Positions 16,548 through 25,438 are shown, counted from the first letter of the stretch. The stretch: 64,000 nt of DNA from an uncultured Prochlorococcus sp. (GCA_902612005.1 CACMCA010000002.1:1-64000); one strand, 5' to 3'. Numbers and translations: made by a program. The notes: generated by a model not told the origin, from the sequence alone.

Positions 16548-16760
16548 TTAGTTTGAATATGATTTACCCCAGCTTTTGCCTTTTATTATTCTAACTACTT
16601 GTTCAAAAAGTTTTGGCTTTTTCTTTTTACTATAGTTTATGTTTTTTGAAAGATTAGATAAATCTTTATAAAATTGCCGAGTTATTTTATCTTCTTTATC
16701 ACTAGGCCATAGTAATTCTGAGCCCTTTTCATATTCTTCTTTATATCTTTCTTTAGTCAA
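16548..16760 (-). CDS. hypothetical protein (70 aa)
   Basis: Soluble and very basic (SKKKKPKLFEQVVRIIKGKSWGKSYSN at the end spans two short helices). Directly upstream of, and almost touching, the CPBP protease gene, so likely the same transcript. Function unknown. Confidence 0.6.
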   Translation of the reverse strand: MTKERYKEEYEKGSELLWPSDKEDKITRQFYKDLSNLSKNINYSKKKKPKLFEQVVRIIKGKSWGKSYSN

Positions 16761-16849
16761 ATCTTTTTTATATCGTAATAATTTAAATTTTACTTATTGC
16801 AAATGCTTAAAAGTGATGTTTATTAAATTTGTGTATTTATTTAAAATTT

Positions 16850-16939
16850 ATGCTGATTAATCTTTCAACTTTAATTTTTACATTATTATCTCCATTGCTT
16901 ATTTTTGCAGTAATAGTATCTGTTTACTTATTTCATTAG
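16850..16939 (+). CDS. single-helix micro-protein (29 aa)
   Basis: ATG at 16850, stop at 16939. Almost entirely one hydrophobic helix (LINLSTLIFTLLSPLLIFAV then IVSVYLFH). The size and make-up are those of photosystem or b6f small subunits, but it matches none that I know. No supporting neighbour. Confidence 0.4.
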   Translation: MLINLSTLIFTLLSPLLIFAVIVSVYLFH

Positions 16940-16968
16940 GAAGTATTTATCAAATAAACTTAATTAAT

Positions 16969-17064
16969 TTAAGGGTGTATTATGCCTACTTTTTCTAATG
17001 CAAATGATAAAACTGCAATTGCCGCCATTAGTGTTAAGATCTTGTTCTTTTTGATGAAATCCAT
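16969..17064 (-). CDS. single-helix micro-protein (31 aa)
   Basis: ATG at 17062-17064: MDFIKKNKILTLMAAIAVLS then FALEKVGIIHP. Basic head, hydrophobic helix, short polar end. A plus-strand frame over the same bases (16982-17200) looks less protein-like and would overlap the gene at 17139, so I prefer this strand. Confidence 0.4.
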   Translation of the reverse strand: MDFIKKNKILTLMAAIAVLSFALEKVGIIHP

Positions 17065-17138
17065 AATGAATATAAATAATCTATTTATTAAATTATTATA
17101 TAAAATTATAAATAATCAAAATCATTTTAACAATTACG

Positions 17139-17279
17139 ATGGAGCCAATATATGTAGGAGATTTAGTTCCCTTAATAGCTTCTTTCAAAAAGATTATTGA
17201 AAAATATGATAAAGGTATAAAAGAAGGGGAATTTTATGAAGAACCTATTGGCCGCGATTTTAATTACCCTGATTGGTAA
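17139..17279 (+). CDS. hypothetical 46-aa protein
   Basis: ATG at 17139: MEPIYVGDLVPLIASFKKII then an acidic end EFYEEPIGRDFNYPDW. Soluble. The stop is 3 bases before the next ATG, so it pairs with the 60-aa gene at 17282. Function unknown. Confidence 0.5.
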   Translation: MEPIYVGDLVPLIASFKKIIEKYDKGIKEGEFYEEPIGRDFNYPDW

Positions 17280-17281
17280 AT

Positions 17282-17464
17282 ATGCCTACTACAAAAATAA
17301 CTTTTGCCTTAGCAGATTGGATTAGAGAGTGGCGTAAGTGCCGTGATAAGAATCCTTCTATTAATGACTGTGTAAAATTTGTTGAGTGGAAATTGGAAGA
17401 TTATAAGCTTTCTGATAGTGATAAAAGAATAATTGAATCTATTTTGCTATATGAAAATCAATAA
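17282..17464 (+). CDS. hypothetical 60-aa protein
   Basis: ATG at 17282 chosen over a TTG at 17273 because it follows the previous stop directly. Soluble helical sequence with ADWIREWRKCRDKNPSINDC and VEWKLEDYKLSDSDKRIIE. No known domain. Likely co-transcribed with the 46-aa gene. Confidence 0.55.
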   Translation: MPTTKITFALADWIREWRKCRDKNPSINDCVKFVEWKLEDYKLSDSDKRIIESILLYENQ

Positions 17465-17599
17465 GTTAGGGTTATAGACTTTAATTTTTATATTTATCTA
17501 TAAAAAACAAAAGATCATTAAAATCCTCTTACAAATTAAGAAAAAAGTAAATCAGCATATTTACGGATTTACTGAAAATATAAAAAGGAGTAATTTATA

Positions 17600-17900
17600 A
17601 ATGTTGAGTTCGGAGGCAATCTAAATGATTGATAGTCCGCCTGAAATTTAGCAAATTCCAAAATATAGGAAGCGTATTCCTGAGAATGGGATTATTCGAA
17701 AATTCAAGTTCAATCAATTAGTCTGATAAGACTTCGCTCTATAATTACTAGCGACAACAGGGACTGAAATTATCGAGAAAAATCCCCGAATTCACGTATT
17801 CTAGGTTTATGAGTAAATAGACTTTAAAATATGTAATTTTATATCCTGTTAGAAGGAAATCAAATATCAAAAAGGACTGAACCACCAGTCCTTTTTTTTT
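17600..17900 (+). ncRNA. structured non-coding RNA candidate
   Basis: A 500-base gap between genes holds no credible frame but several hairpins: TTCGGAGGCAATC/GATTG...CCGCCTGAA (about 17608-17645), AGGAA-TTCCT (17668-17682), AGTCT-gata-AGACT (17720-17733) and a final perfect terminator (17871-17900). The region is GC-richer than surrounding spacers. Length (~300 nt) is above a typical 6S RNA; I could not match it to 6S, RnpB, SRP RNA or two-piece tmRNA by eye. The 5' end is a guess. Confidence 0.5.
17871..17900 (+). terminator. strong rho-independent terminator
   Basis: AAAGGACTG / CAGTCCTTT, a perfect 9-bp stem with a 6-base loop, followed by a run of T. It lies 400 bases after the last plus-strand gene, which argues for a separate short transcript ending here. 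Confidence 0.9.
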
Positions 17901-17971
17901 AACAAACTACTTCTAAACTAGACTTCTTTTTGGATAATATGGATTTATTAAGTGTTTAAAAATATTTCACA

Positions 17972-18922
17972 ATGAAAGATCAAGTCTTGTTTCCAAAAAT
18001 TGAAGTTCGTGAAAAGGGTTTTTTACAAGTAAGTAATATTCATACGATTTATTGGGAAAGATCTGGTAATCCAAATGGTAAAAAAATACTAGTTATTCAT
18101 GGAGGCCCGGGAGGAGGAAGTCAACCAAGATATAGAAGGTACTTTGATCCAGAAAAATTCGATATTATTCAATTTGACCAAAGAGGATGCGGTAATTCAA
18201 CTCCTTTCTCCGAATTAAAAGAAAATACGACTAATAATTTAGTTGATGATATTGAAAAATTAAGGATGCTATTAAAAATAGATAATTGGCATTTGTTTGG
18301 TGGATCTTGGGGCTCAACACTTGCACTTATATATGCAATTAAAAATACCTCAAGAGTTATAAGCTTAACTTTGCGAGGAATATTTTTATGTAGAAAGTTT
18401 GAATTATTATGGTTCTATCAATATGGTGCAAGTGAGATATTCCCTGATGAATTTGAAGAATATATTTCTGTAATACCAAAAGAAGAAAGAAATGATTTGA
18501 TGAGTTCTTTTTATAAATATCTAACATCTTCAGATGCTAATCTTAGATCAAAAGCAGCAGCAGCTTGGACAAAATGGGAACTTTCAACTAGTCATTTAAT
18601 AAATAAAAAATTCGATTTTGATAAGTCTGAAATTAATTCTTTCTCAGATGCTTTTGCAAGGATCGAATGTCATTACTTTATTAATAATATTTTCTTAGAA
18701 GATGATTTTATTTTGAAAAATATAAAAATAATAGAATCGATTCCAACAAAAATAATTCAAGGTAGGTATGACGTCGTATGTCCTGTTAGGAGTGCTTGGG
18801 ATTTAAATAAGAAATTAAAGAATTCTGAATTAATTATTGTTAATGATGCTGGTCATTCAATGAGTGAAAAAGGTATAAGTATTGAATTGGTAAAAGCTGT
18901 AAAAGGAATTGAAAATCTCTAA
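17972..18922 (+). CDS. pip: proline iminopeptidase
   Basis: Alpha/beta-hydrolase that removes N-terminal proline from peptides. 316 residues with HGGPGGGSQPRYRRYF (oxyanion region), DQRGCGNSTPF, nucleophile elbow GGSWGSTLAL (Ser about residue 112), Asp near QGRYDVVCP and His in DAGHSMSE. The HGGPG and DQRGxGxS pair is diagnostic of the S33 family. Length normal. Confidence 0.92.
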   Translation: MKDQVLFPKIEVREKGFLQVSNIHTIYWERSGNPNGKKILVIHGGPGGGSQPRYRRYFDPEKFDIIQFDQRGCGNSTPFSELKENTTNNLVDDIEKLRMLLKIDNWHLFGGSWGSTLALIYAIKNTSRVISLTLRGIFLCRKFELLWFYQYGASEIFPDEFEEYISVIPKEERNDLMSSFYKYLTSSDANLRSKAAAAWTKWELSTSHLINKKFDFDKSEINSFSDAFARIECHYFINNIFLEDDFILKNIKIIESIPTKIIQGRYDVVCPVRSAWDLNKKLKNSELIIVNDAGHSMSEKGISIELVKAVKGIENL

Positions 18923-18945
18923 TAGAGAGAATATTCCTTTTAAAA

Positions 18946-19119
18946 TTAAAGTCCATTATCTTCAATATTTTGTGCAATGCTCCTAAGAAGTTCAACGATA
19001 TCAGAATCTTCGCATTGAGTATCTTCTTTAAGCAAAATGCACTCGTCTCTTATACTTACATTAGTACTCCACCATATACCTGAACTATTGGTATCGTCCC
19101 ATTCAAATCTTTTAGACAT
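18946..19119 (-). CDS. hypothetical 57-aa protein
   Basis: ATG at 19117-19119: MSKRFEWDDTNSSGIWWSTN, RDECILLKEDTQCEDSDIVE then LLRSIAQNIEDNGL. Soluble, acidic, with two Trp and two Cys. Looks like a small DUF-type picocyanobacterial protein; function unknown. Confidence 0.5.
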   Translation of the reverse strand: MSKRFEWDDTNSSGIWWSTNVSIRDECILLKEDTQCEDSDIVELLRSIAQNIEDNGL

Positions 19120-19246
19120 AATTAATTAAATTTAATCAATACATTAAAGCTTGTATTACTTCATCGTGGATTTATATATTAAATTTCAAAATTTAAAAAA
19201 CTTTCCTTTTCAATAAAGGTAATCTGAAAAAGTATTACAATCAAAT

Positions 19247-20743
19247 TCAAAAATCTAATTTCAGTTCGTATTGTATTTCCTTTTCCGTAGGAACTATTTT
19301 TTTATTATTCATATTTTTTCTAGGCCTTTTTCTAGAGCCATGTTTTAAATAAATTTCTTTTGAAATATCCCAATATCCATTCTTTTTAGTGATTTCCTGA
19401 ATTTTTTTCCTGGCAGTTTTTGTGCTATTTGGGATGTCAATTATTGGCCTTATATAAGTAATTTGTTCATATTCTTCTTTATTAAATCTTGATAATAGCC
19501 ATGGTTCATGAATGAAATTAAGTGTTATATCCTTTAATTCTGGTATCCATTTTTTTATAAATTTTCCTTGAGGATCATGGTCTTTCCCCTGCTTAATAGG
19601 ATTATATATTCTATTGGTATTTATAGATGTAGTCCCTGATTGCATTTGGCATTGATTCCAATGTATTCCAGGCTCATAATCTACAAATTTACTTGCTAAT
19701 TCAGAACCTGAATCTTGCCATGGCAGCCATAAATTGTAGCTAGCAAAAGACATTAACATAGCTCGCATCCTGAAGTTAATCCATCCATTGAAATTTAATG
19801 ACCGCATACATGCATCTATAAAAGGGAAGCCAGTATTACCTGAACTCCATAAGTACAGTAATTCATTATTTTTTTCTCTAATATTTTTAAAAAAAGGATG
19901 GTATTCCCTAAACTCTAGTTCTGGTTCACTCTCAAGTTTCTGAATAAAATGACAATGCCAGGTTAACCTACTTTTTAACATCCTGGAATTATTGTTTTTT
20001 GGTATATTTGCCTTATTAAAAATTTCTTTTAATGAAATGCAACCCCAACAAATATATGGAGATAGTCTTGTACAACTATCAAATGATTTTTCTGGGCTAG
20101 AAATATCTTTTGAATAACAATCTAATTTATTACTAAAGAAGTATTGCATTCTTTCCAAACCTTTCTTTCTTCCACCTTGTATCCTTCCTGGACAAGTTTC
20201 TTTTTTAAAGGAAAAAATTTCGTCTGAAGGTATTTCTCCAATATCAAACTTAATAGAATTAATTCTTAATGGAGCTTTAAATAAGTTTTTTTCTGAATTT
20301 TTTTGCCACTTTTTAGCCCAATTATTCCTATCTAAATTTCCTCTAAAAACTGAAAATTGAAGAAATTCCTTCCAAATAATATTATTTCTTGAAGCCCATT
20401 CTCTTACTTTTTGATCTCTTTTATAAGTAAGCCAATCTCCGGTTTCTTGATGGCTATATAGGCCCTTGATTTTAAATTTTGAACTAATTTCATCAAAAAT
20501 ATTAATAACATTTCCAGTTCTAATAATTAATGGTTGCCCAATCTCTGCAAGTGCATTTCTTAAATCTATTAGACTTTCTTTGCAAAATTTCCACTGCCTG
20601 TAGGAATGGGTATTTTGACTCCAAATATCTAACTCAATAATAAAAATAGGCAAAATATCATTGTCTTTTATAGCCTCAAAAAGAGCTTCATTATCATAAA
20701 TTCTTAAATCTTTCTTAAACCATAGGATATTTATTTCTTTCAT
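19247..20743 (-). CDS. cryptochrome/DNA photolyase family protein
   Basis: 498 residues. N-terminal antenna-binding Rossmann domain (NILWFKKDLRIYDNEAL) and C-terminal FAD domain with GNTGFPFIDACMRSLNFNGW, NFRMRAMLMSFASYNLWLPW and the DYEPGIHWNQCQMQSGT signature. It belongs to the FAD/photolyase superfamily; whether it repairs cyclobutane dimers or acts as a photoreceptor cannot be decided by eye. A basic C-terminal tail (GSRKRPRKNMNNKK) could help DNA binding. Divergent from tenA. Confidence 0.9.
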   Translation of the reverse strand: MKEINILWFKKDLRIYDNEALFEAIKDNDILPIFIIELDIWSQNTHSYRQWKFCKESLIDLRNALAEIGQPLIIRTGNVINIFDEISSKFKIKGLYSHQETGDWLTYKRDQKVREWASRNNIIWKEFLQFSVFRGNLDRNNWAKKWQKNSEKNLFKAPLRINSIKFDIGEIPSDEIFSFKKETCPGRIQGGRKKGLERMQYFFSNKLDCYSKDISSPEKSFDSCTRLSPYICWGCISLKEIFNKANIPKNNNSRMLKSRLTWHCHFIQKLESEPELEFREYHPFFKNIREKNNELLYLWSSGNTGFPFIDACMRSLNFNGWINFRMRAMLMSFASYNLWLPWQDSGSELASKFVDYEPGIHWNQCQMQSGTTSINTNRIYNPIKQGKDHDPQGKFIKKWIPELKDITLNFIHEPWLLSRFNKEEYEQITYIRPIIDIPNSTKTARKKIQEITKKNGYWDISKEIYLKHGSRKRPRKNMNNKKIVPTEKEIQYELKLDF

Positions 20744-20842
20744 AATTTTTTCTTACAATCCTAGAAAAATAAGATTAAGTTTGTAGGTAAAAAAAATAAA
20801 AATTTTTAGAATAACTAAAAAACAATAACTAAAATCAAAAAT

Positions 20843-21466
20843 ATGAAAATAACAAAAAAACTTTGGGAGGATAATTATGAGATTGCTTTACTAAGTTTAA
20901 ATACAAAATTTGTTCAAGGTTTAAAAAATGGAAGTCTACCTAAAAGTATATTTCAAGAATATTTAGCTCAAGATTATTTCTTTTTAGAGACTTTTGCTAA
21001 GGCATATGGTCTTGCCGTTTCAAAATCAAAAGATAAGTACTCAATAAGGAGGTTAAGTGAACTTCTAATGGGAGTTTCAGAGGAGTTAATACTTCATGAA
21101 ACTTATGCAAAAGAATGGGATATTGATTTATCTAATAACTGTATAAAAAATGTTACAAAAAATTATACTGATTTCCTTGACGATACTTCCAAGAGACTTA
21201 GTTCAGTTGAAATAATGTTTGCAATGACTCCATGTATGCGACTTTATTCTTGGATAGGGAAAAGTTTGTTAAGTGAGAATTTTGATATTAAATATAAAGA
21301 ATGGATAATTACTTACTCTGATGTGAGCTTTGAAAATTTAGTCAATTCGCTGGAAAATCTTATTGAGACCAATAAAGAAACATATGATATTAATCAGGCA
21401 AAATATTTATACAAAAGAGCAATGGAATTAGAGCTGGATTTTTTTAATGCATATTCAGACTTCTAA
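20843..21466 (+). CDS. tenA: TenA-family thiaminase II / pyrimidine salvage protein
   Basis: All-helical 207-aa protein with YLAQDYFFLETFAKAYGLAV and EELILHETYAKEWDI, typical of TenA. The family hydrolyses amino-pyrimidine products of thiamin breakdown, or recycles HMP. The catalytic Cys of classic TenA would be in AMTPCMRLYSWIG. It is followed 50 bases later by thiD, which supports a role in thiamin-pyrimidine salvage. Confidence 0.85.
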   Translation: MKITKKLWEDNYEIALLSLNTKFVQGLKNGSLPKSIFQEYLAQDYFFLETFAKAYGLAVSKSKDKYSIRRLSELLMGVSEELILHETYAKEWDIDLSNNCIKNVTKNYTDFLDDTSKRLSSVEIMFAMTPCMRLYSWIGKSLLSENFDIKYKEWIITYSDVSFENLVNSLENLIETNKETYDINQAKYLYKRAMELELDFFNAYSDF

Positions 21467-21516
21467 TTTAAATTAAAATTTATTGAGAGTACTTTCAAAG
21501 ACGAGTTAATCAAATT

Positions 21517-22296
21517 ATGTATTCTAAAATTGCACTTTCTATAGGAGGAAGTGACTCCGGAGGAGGAGCAGGTATCCAAGCGGACCTAAGAACTTTTATG
21601 GCACTTAAAGTACATGGATGTTCTGTTATTACATGCATTACTGCACAAAATAGTATTGATGTTACATGCGTTGAAGCAGTAAAGAAGAATACTTTATTAA
21701 GTCAGTTTGATACTTTATTTGCTGATTTTGTTATTGATGCCTTGAAAACAGGAATGTTATTAAATGAAAGGATAATCAATGATACTGCTTCAAAATTAAA
21801 CACATATAAAATAACCAAAATTATTGACCCAGTAATGGTTACAAGAACTGGTTCTAAATTACTTGAAGATTCTGCGATTAATGCTTATAAAAAACTCTTA
21901 TTACCAATTGCGGATTTGGTAACTCCAAATATTTATGAAGCAAATCTACTTTCTGGTTCAGAAATAAAGAGTGAAGAAGATATCGAAAATTCCGCAAAAA
22001 ATATTATTGGTCTTGGAGCTAAAGCTGTACTTATAAAAGGTGGCGGTTTAAAAGATATGAAAGGGAAGGATTTTTTTCTAGACTTAAATGGTAGAAAAGA
22101 GTGGCTCTTTAATGATTTTATAAATACAAAAAATACTCATGGTAGTGGCTGTACTTTGAGTGCTGCTATTTGTGGATATAAAGCTCTAGGTTTTGATCTA
22201 CTTGATTCCATACAAAAAGCGAAATTATTTGTTGAGAAATCTTTAGAAAATTCTTACAAAATAGGATCTGGACCTGGTCCCTTAGGTCATCAATAA
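21517..22296 (+). CDS. thiD: hydroxymethylpyrimidine/phosphomethylpyrimidine kinase
   Basis: Phosphorylates HMP and HMP-P for thiamin synthesis. 259 residues with [20 protein letters not shown] at the N-terminus, [13 protein letters not shown] in the middle and the ATP-site motif [16 protein letters not shown]. Ribokinase-like fold. Same transcript direction as tenA, with a 50-base gap. Confidence 0.95.
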   Translation: MYSKIALSIGGSDSGGGAGIQADLRTFMALKVHGCSVITCITAQNSIDVTCVEAVKKNTLLSQFDTLFADFVIDALKTGMLLNERIINDTASKLNTYKITKIIDPVMVTRTGSKLLEDSAINAYKKLLLPIADLVTPNIYEANLLSGSEIKSEEDIENSAKNIIGLGAKAVLIKGGGLKDMKGKDFFLDLNGRKEWLFNDFINTKNTHGSGCTLSAAICGYKALGFDLLDSIQKAKLFVEKSLENSYKIGSGPGPLGHQ

Positions 22297-22314
22297 TTAT
22301 TTATAGAAGTGGAG

Positions 22315-22500
22315 TTAGAACCACCATTTTCTGTAGGGCTTTTTTAAAAATAAGATTTCTTCAGTCTCCCATCCTCCCTCTAGCCACTCAAGATGCTCAA
22401 GCAATAAGGATTCACTTTCTCTTTTACTTAATTGTCCAATTCTATGTGTAATACCATCTAACCTTACTTTCATCAATTCCTCAATCTTGATGTTATTCAT
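22315..22500 (-). CDS. hypothetical protein (61 aa)
   Basis: MNNIKIEELMKVRLDGITHR, LSKRESESLLLEHLEWLEGG then an aromatic basic end (KKPYRKWWF). Soluble. Convergent with thiD. Unknown small protein, probably conserved among Prochlorococcus. Confidence 0.6.
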   Translation of the reverse strand: MNNIKIEELMKVRLDGITHRIGQLSKRESESLLLEHLEWLEGGWETEEILFLKKPYRKWWF

Positions 22501-22683
22501 AGGTAAAATAATAAATATTTTCTACTCTTACTTGTATAAATTTTCTTGTCAACGATTTAATTTTATTTGTTTACTAGCATTTCTTAAATATGTATTAAAT
22601 ACAACTTTTTGAAATAGATAGTAATTAAGACTTATTCACATAGATTTAATTAAAGACTAATTTATATAAAAATACTCTAATCT

Positions 22684-22827
22684 ATGAATAAAGAAGAAAC
22701 AGCCAATCAAAAAACTATTTTAAATGTAGGCTATTGTGAAACTACCTCCGAATGGCTTAATAGAATCATTACTGAACTGGCAGATGAAAATAAAAATTTT
22801 GTAGATTTGTCAGTTATTTGTGCTTAG
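22684..22827 (+). CDS. hypothetical 47-aa protein
   Basis: ATG at 22684. MNKEETANQKTILNVGYCET then SEWLNRIITELADENKNFVD and SVICA. Hydrophilic, helical. It marks the start of a low-coding stretch followed by a broken gene. Function unknown. Confidence 0.45.
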   Translation: MNKEETANQKTILNVGYCETTSEWLNRIITELADENKNFVDLSVICA

Positions 22828-22957
22828 GTTTTTAGAAAATATATTTTATTTTGAAGTTGTCATTAATTGTAAGAGAAATTTAAAAGATATTTTTGAGATG
22901 TGAATCCTAATAAAAAACATAGAAATAATTAAAAAATTTAATTTATCTTCTCTTCCT

Positions 22958-23296
22958 TAAGGTTGATGGTTTAGAGAGATAGTAATAAGTAAAAATTCTC
23001 TAATTAGGGAAGACGGCCAAAGTAGAAACTTTTTTAAGGGAAATTTATTGTTTTTTGAAGAGAGATGCAAAAAGTGCTTGGCACCTATTAAAAAATCCAG
23101 ATGAAATTTAATTTTAGATTCTAATAACCCAGTAGAAATGATCCCATCTGGATAGTGGCAAGCAGCAAAAAGTACAGGAGAATTTAATTTGGTCAGTTGT
23201 TGTGTTGCTCATGGATTTGATTTTAATGATTTTGAAATGCTAAGAAAGACAAATCATACTTCTAGATTAGATAAAGCAATTAATGACTTTATTTAA
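22958..23296 (+). pseudogene. decayed cupin_5 (DUF985-type) gene
   Basis: Fragments of one protein appear in order but in different frames. G-stop-WFREIVISKN (22961 on) matches the family's E-G-G-x-F-R-E start. RDAKSAWHLLKNPDEI lies in another frame (the family's SAWHR..DEIW). Last comes NPVEMIPSG-stop-WQAAKSTGEFN plus LVSCCVAHGFDFNDFEMLRK (the W-x-A...V-x-x-G-F-D-F-x-D-F-E end). At least two in-frame stops, shifts between frames and loss of the central cupin strand show the gene is dead. Confidence 0.8.
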
Positions 23297-23365
23297 AACA
23301 TTTTTTCGTTTATAGTTTTGGAAATTTCCTTTAGATTTATAGGTCTTCTTAATCAATATATATTT

Positions 23366-23743
23366 ATGAATCAAAATTCTGTCAAAACAATTGGTATTAA
23401 AGATGAATCAAGAAAAGATTCATACATAGTATGTGTAAATCAGGCTGATGGATTAAAAGACATCCTTAATGGGGATTTTGATGAATGGTCGAATTTTGAT
23501 AGTTGGGAAATTATTTCAGTTCAGCAATGGATTTTTTCTAGAGCTTTGGAGGTTTTCAGAGGTAAGAAAATTGATATTAAATGTGATTGTTGTGAACATA
23601 ATGATTTAATCCCAAATGATTGTGAGAGTATTAAGAAAGAAAAATGCTTTGGTAAAAAAAGTGCTTACATGATTGAAAAAGTTGTAGATGAAATTGTATT
23701 AGCAAAGGCAAGAAGAGAAAGTGATGGAACATATTCTGCTTAA
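23366..23743 (+). CDS. hypothetical protein with a Cys cluster (125 aa)
   Basis: I take the ATG at 23366; an upstream TTG (23318) adds 16 hydrophobic residues after the dead cupin gene and is less likely. Contains IKCDCCEHNDLIPNDC and KEKCFGKKSAYMIEK: five Cys within about 25 residues, suggesting metal binding or disulfides. The C-terminal helix is basic (IVLAKARRESDG). Function unknown. Confidence 0.6.
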   Translation: MNQNSVKTIGIKDESRKDSYIVCVNQADGLKDILNGDFDEWSNFDSWEIISVQQWIFSRALEVFRGKKIDIKCDCCEHNDLIPNDCESIKKEKCFGKKSAYMIEKVVDEIVLAKARRESDGTYSA

Positions 23744-23779
23744 GATTAATAAATATCTATGGAGTGAATAATCTTTTAC

Positions 23780-23968
23780 TTACCAGTGAAAATTATCAGA
23801 AGAACCAATAGTTAAATTTCTAGTAGACATCTTATGGAACTTAAAGTGTACCGAATTACTGAACTCCTTTTCATCTGAGTAATTGACAAGATCTAGTGGA
23901 TCGACATTTTCATCGAACCATACATCATATTCAATATGGTTAGGTTCAGCAAAATAACTCATATTCAA
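23780..23968 (-). CDS. hypothetical protein (62 aa)
   Basis: Acidic, soluble: SYFAEPNHIEYDVWFDENVD then LVNYSDEKEFSNSVHFKFHK. The start could also be Met-3 (23962). No recognised family. Convergent with the Cys-cluster gene. Confidence 0.55.
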   Translation of the reverse strand: MNMSYFAEPNHIEYDVWFDENVDPLDLVNYSDEKEFSNSVHFKFHKMSTRNLTIGSSDNFHW

Positions 23969-24121
23969 TTAATAGCTACCAAAAAAAATATAAACGGTAC
24001 ATGCGATACCAAATTAAAATTCTTAATTTTTAGACAATTCATATTTTTAACTTGTTAATTAAGATTAGTTGCTAAAAATGATAAGAGAAATATCTATAAA
24101 TTCATTTCTCTCGATACATCC

Positions 24122-24459
24122 ATGGTTTCTATCCATCCCCACGTCACAATCTAGGATGGGAAGATGGACTAGTGCATAGCTCTTTTAGAAGAAATTTTGG
24201 TACTTACAAAAGCTAATGAACCTGACTGCCTTTTTTTAATATCACTACATGCGGTTCAGATAATGCTTACTCAAGAGAGGCATAAAAAGATGGTGCTTCC
24301 ACTCTATTTCATCTCAAAAATATGGGACATATGATTTCCAAGCTTCTTTTTGAAGTGTCAGATATTACTGTGCAGGTCCAAGGCCCAGCTAAAGAGATTG
24401 AACCCTTGAAGGAAATACTGCTAGACGCTGATTTCTATGAAGCAATTTCTGGATTCTGA
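24122..24459 (+). pseudogene. decayed ABM-like (dimeric alpha/beta-barrel) gene
   Basis: MVSIHPHVTI-stop-DGKMD-stop starts at 24122. EEILVLTKANEPDCLF continues in a second frame. FNITTCGSDNAYSREA-stop-KDGASTLFHLKNMGH and then FEVSDITVQVQGPAKEIEPL to GF-stop at 24459 lie in a third. The chain joins into a single ~110-residue protein of the antibiotic-biosynthesis-monooxygenase-like type, like the intact genes at 38198-39322. Three stops and at least one shift show it is inactivated. Confidence 0.75.
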
Positions 24460-24473
24460 TTTAGATTGTATAT

Positions 24474-24487
24474 ATTGACAGTCGATC
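24474..24487 (+). promoter_or_regulatory. GATYGACWGTCRATC element, copy 1
   Basis: ATTGACAGTCGATC, an imperfect palindrome, directly before a GC-rich hairpin and about 100 bases upstream of the 24590 gene, pointing toward it. Other copies with the same orientation to the next small gene lie at 35481, 36438, 38630, 38980 and 39405. Confidence 0.55.
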
Positions 24488-24489
24488 GC

Positions 24490-24513
24490 TAGGGGCTTTT
24501 AGCCCCCTTTTTA
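24490..24513 (+). terminator. rho-independent terminator
   Basis: AGGGGC-tttta-GCCCCCT followed by T5. It may end transcription through the dead ABM-like gene, or act in the leader of the 24590 gene, since it sits right after the palindromic element. Confidence 0.8.
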
Positions 24514-24589
24514 TTTAGGAATTCAAAATAAATTAGTCTTACCTTTATTTATATCAAGTAAATTTATTATCAGATAAAATATTATTTTT

Positions 24590-24937
24590 ATGGCATCAAC
24601 TTTTTATATTGTTCATCATGAATTTAAGGCAGGAAAAGCTGAAAAATGGTGGGAAACAGCTTATGCAGCAATGTCTCCTGGTGGTGGATGGGATGACGCA
24701 GTAGCAGCTAATAAAGAAAAAGGATTTTTCAACCATTCTGCAAATGCCGTAACTAAAACTGGCCCCGTATATTGTTTTTGGGAAGTAAAAGAAGGTATTT
24801 CTGCTGAAGAGTTTCAGGAATTTATTGATGGTCCCTCTGGCCCGGGGTTCGGACAAGATGCTCTGATGAATATCTGTAAACCAATTGATACATCATTAAT
24901 GAATGGACAAACACCTTATTCGCCAGTTTTTTCCTGA
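24590..24937 (+). CDS. ABM-like small protein (115 aa)
   Basis: Ferredoxin-fold-like protein: STFYIVHHEFKAGKAEKWWE at the start, GPVYCFWEVKEGISAEEFQEF in the middle. The strand-helix-strand layout and the YCFWE strand fit dimeric alpha/beta-barrel proteins (monooxygenase or stress-protein type). Substrate unknown. It is preceded by the palindromic element and hairpin cassette. Confidence 0.65.
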   Translation: MASTFYIVHHEFKAGKAEKWWETAYAAMSPGGGWDDAVAANKEKGFFNHSANAVTKTGPVYCFWEVKEGISAEEFQEFIDGPSGPGFGQDALMNICKPIDTSLMNGQTPYSPVFS

Positions 24938-25043
24938 TAATTGAAAGTGGGTCTAAAATAAATAGCAATTGGCTCTTTATTTGACTATTTAAACTACTAT
25001 TTTTACCTTTAAAATTTCAAATACATTTGAGGAGTAGGTAAAA

Positions 25044-25265
25044 ATGTTTGATAGTTCAGAGATAAATGCATTTCATAAAACGGTAGGACTTACTCCTCTA
25101 TATCGTGGTAAAAGTTAAACTGATCCCAAGAAAGTTATTGTTATTCATCAAGCTGAAGAAGGTGTGGCTAAGCATGTTTTTTCAGATCCTGAAACCATTA
25201 AGAATATAGAATCTGAAGGGCATATTTATAGCACAACAAAAGTCATAAGTTGGGTTTCTGATTAG
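25044..25265 (+). pseudogene. truncated DUF3764-like gene with premature stop
   Basis: MFDSSEINAFHKTVGLTPLY then RGKS-stop-TDPKKVIVIHQAEEG and VAKHVFSDPETIKNIESEGH. This is a paralogue of the intact gene at 29730 (FDSAEADKRHSEFDIKPLFR, GISKEDPQKVIVIHQAPEG). A TAA interrupts it after RGKS and the first ~23 residues (the strand before FDS) are missing. Inactivated copy. Confidence 0.85.
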
Positions 25266-25273
25266 TCGAAAAA

Positions 25274-25438
25274 CTAACTATTTAAACCTTTAGAAATTAA
25301 ATTTGGATTATTTTCAAATTCAGGTCTAATTTTAATGAGTTTTGAAATCTCAAATTGAAGTTCATCTTCGGAATTAAAGCCTAAAACATCGTAGGTTTCT
25401 AAGCCTAATGAAGTCTTTTTTTTTAAAGTTATTTCCAT
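25274..25438 (-). CDS. hypothetical 54-aa protein
   Basis: ATG at 25436-25438: MEITLKKKTSLGLETYDVLG then FNSEDELQFEISKLIKIRPE. Soluble, mixed strand/helix. Convergent with the broken DUF3764-like gene. Function unknown. Confidence 0.5.
   Translation of the reverse strand: MEITLKKKTSLGLETYDVLGFNSEDELQFEISKLIKIRPEFENNPNLISKGLNS

Noticed and set aside
16982-17200. 72-aa plus-strand frame
   Set aside because: Overlaps a better micro-protein on the minus strand (16969-17064) and the coherent 46-aa gene at 17139; its second half is low complexity.
17600-17900. Identification as two-piece tmRNA or RNase P RNA
   Set aside because: No tag-peptide frame, no tRNA-like T-arm pairing and no RNase P consensus (GAGGAAAGTCC) can be found.
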